Shown here: positions 6,233 through 6,456 of the stretch, one piece after another
Layout of the letters: every line of letters starts with the position of its first letter
Position numbering within the stretch: position 1 is the stretch's first letter
From: Acetobacteraceae bacterium
GTDB lineage: Bacteria; Pseudomonadota; Alphaproteobacteria; Acetobacterales; Acetobacteraceae
NCBI GenBank assembly: GCA_947476855.1
Contig: CANJSR010000294.1
Span: 1 to 6,456 of the forward strand
Length of the DNA stretch: 6,456 nt
Reading direction: 5' to 3'
Notes under the pieces: model-generated
What the model was told of the DNA's origin: nothing
The model's input: only the letters and a program-made list of their open reading frames with translations
Databases searched by the model: none
Translations under genes and position numbers: made by a program

Positions 6233-6246
6233 CCTACGATCGTAGG
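6233..6246. promoter_or_regulatory. Perfect 14-base palindrome overlapping the DUF1254 ribosome binding site; candidate operator
   Basis: CCTACGATCGTAGG is fully self-complementary. It begins 10 bases upstream of the DUF1254 start ATG 6222 and shares bases with that gene's AGGA (plus-strand TCCT, 6232-6235). It is 97 bases from the argG start on the other strand. Perfect dyads of this length are typical of dimeric repressor sites. A -10-like TACGAT is also present within it, on either strand because of the symmetry. The regulator is unknown; binding is inferred from symmetry and position only. Confidence 0.45.
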
Positions 6247-6343
6247 CGGTCTTCGCATGATCGGGAAAACGCGACAATCCGGGGGAAACCTTGCCTCTGA
6301 TGCGTCCCGGCGCTACTCCCGCGCCGTCAAGGAGATCGCCCGC

Positions 6344-6456
6344 ATGCGCGTCAAGGATGTGAAGAAAGTCGTGCTCGCCTATTCCGGCGGGCTGGATACC
6401 AGCGTGATCCTGCGTTGGCTCCAGACCACCTATAACTGCGAGGTCGTGACCTTCAC
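6344..6456 (+). CDS. argG: Argininosuccinate synthase, 3'-truncated by window edge
   Basis: ArgG joins citrulline and aspartate, using ATP, to make argininosuccinate in arginine synthesis. Only 37 codons and two bases are visible, but they are diagnostic: [20 protein letters not shown], with the ATP pyrophosphatase P-loop SGGLDTS at residues 14-20, followed by [17 protein letters not shown]. The full protein is usually about 400 residues, so most lies outside the window. AAGGAG (6329-6334) lies 9 bases before ATG 6344, a near-ideal ribosome binding site, and no in-frame start occurs shortly upstream. It is divergent from the DUF1254 gene with a 121-base gap. No strong promoter match is visible in the gap, although TTGCCT (6291-6296) could act as part of a weak -35. 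Confidence 0.96.
   Translation, partial: MRVKDVKKVVLAYSGGLDTSVILRWLQTTYNCEVVTF

Noticed and set aside
1..6456. CRISPR array, insertion sequence, phage or toxin-antitoxin content
   Set aside because: No regularly spaced direct repeats, transposase or integrase motifs, tRNA attachment site or typical small toxin pair were seen on either strand.

Overview
The window is GC-rich, ordinary-looking chromosome from an alphaproteobacterium. The NrdB type, the KdsA sequence, the DUF2007/methyltransferase pair and the small conserved 106-residue protein suggest Rhodospirillales, possibly Acetobacteraceae. That is an inference from protein style, since no rRNA or other marker is present. I see no insertion sequence, integrase, CRISPR array, tRNA or rRNA.

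Layout on the plus strand, left side: the 3' three quarters of kdsA (KDO-8-phosphate synthase, outer-membrane lipopolysaccharide core) runs in from the left edge. A 122-base gap with two inverted repeats follows, then nrdB (class I ribonucleotide reductase small subunit, complete, with no nrdA in the window). Next come a 267-base gap with a perfect hairpin and a candidate promoter, and a small uncharacterised gene of 106 codons.

Middle, minus strand: a DUF2007 gene and a TrmN6-like N6-adenine methyltransferase gene are joined by a GTGA stop/start overlap. The methyltransferase ends tail to tail with the 106-residue gene, overlapping it by 7 bases. Upstream of DUF2007 lies a 214-base gap with two related 41-base palindromic elements in inverted orientation, a REP/BIME-like arrangement.

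Right side, minus strand: a secreted or periplasmic DUF1254/DUF1214 protein is followed, about 50 bases later, by a class I/II PLP aminotransferase of unknown substrate; the two could be co-transcribed. Divergent from the DUF1254 gene, on the plus strand, the first 37 codons of argG (argininosuccinate synthase) run off the right edge. A perfect 14-base palindrome in this divergent gap overlaps the ribosome binding site of the DUF1254 gene.

The genes are mostly housekeeping: envelope sugar synthesis, dNTP synthesis, RNA modification and arginine synthesis. I found no convincing new multi-gene system. The most interesting items are the REP-like pair with compensatory stem changes, the palindrome at the DUF1254 leader, the possible NrdR half-site in front of nrdB, and the three poorly characterised proteins.
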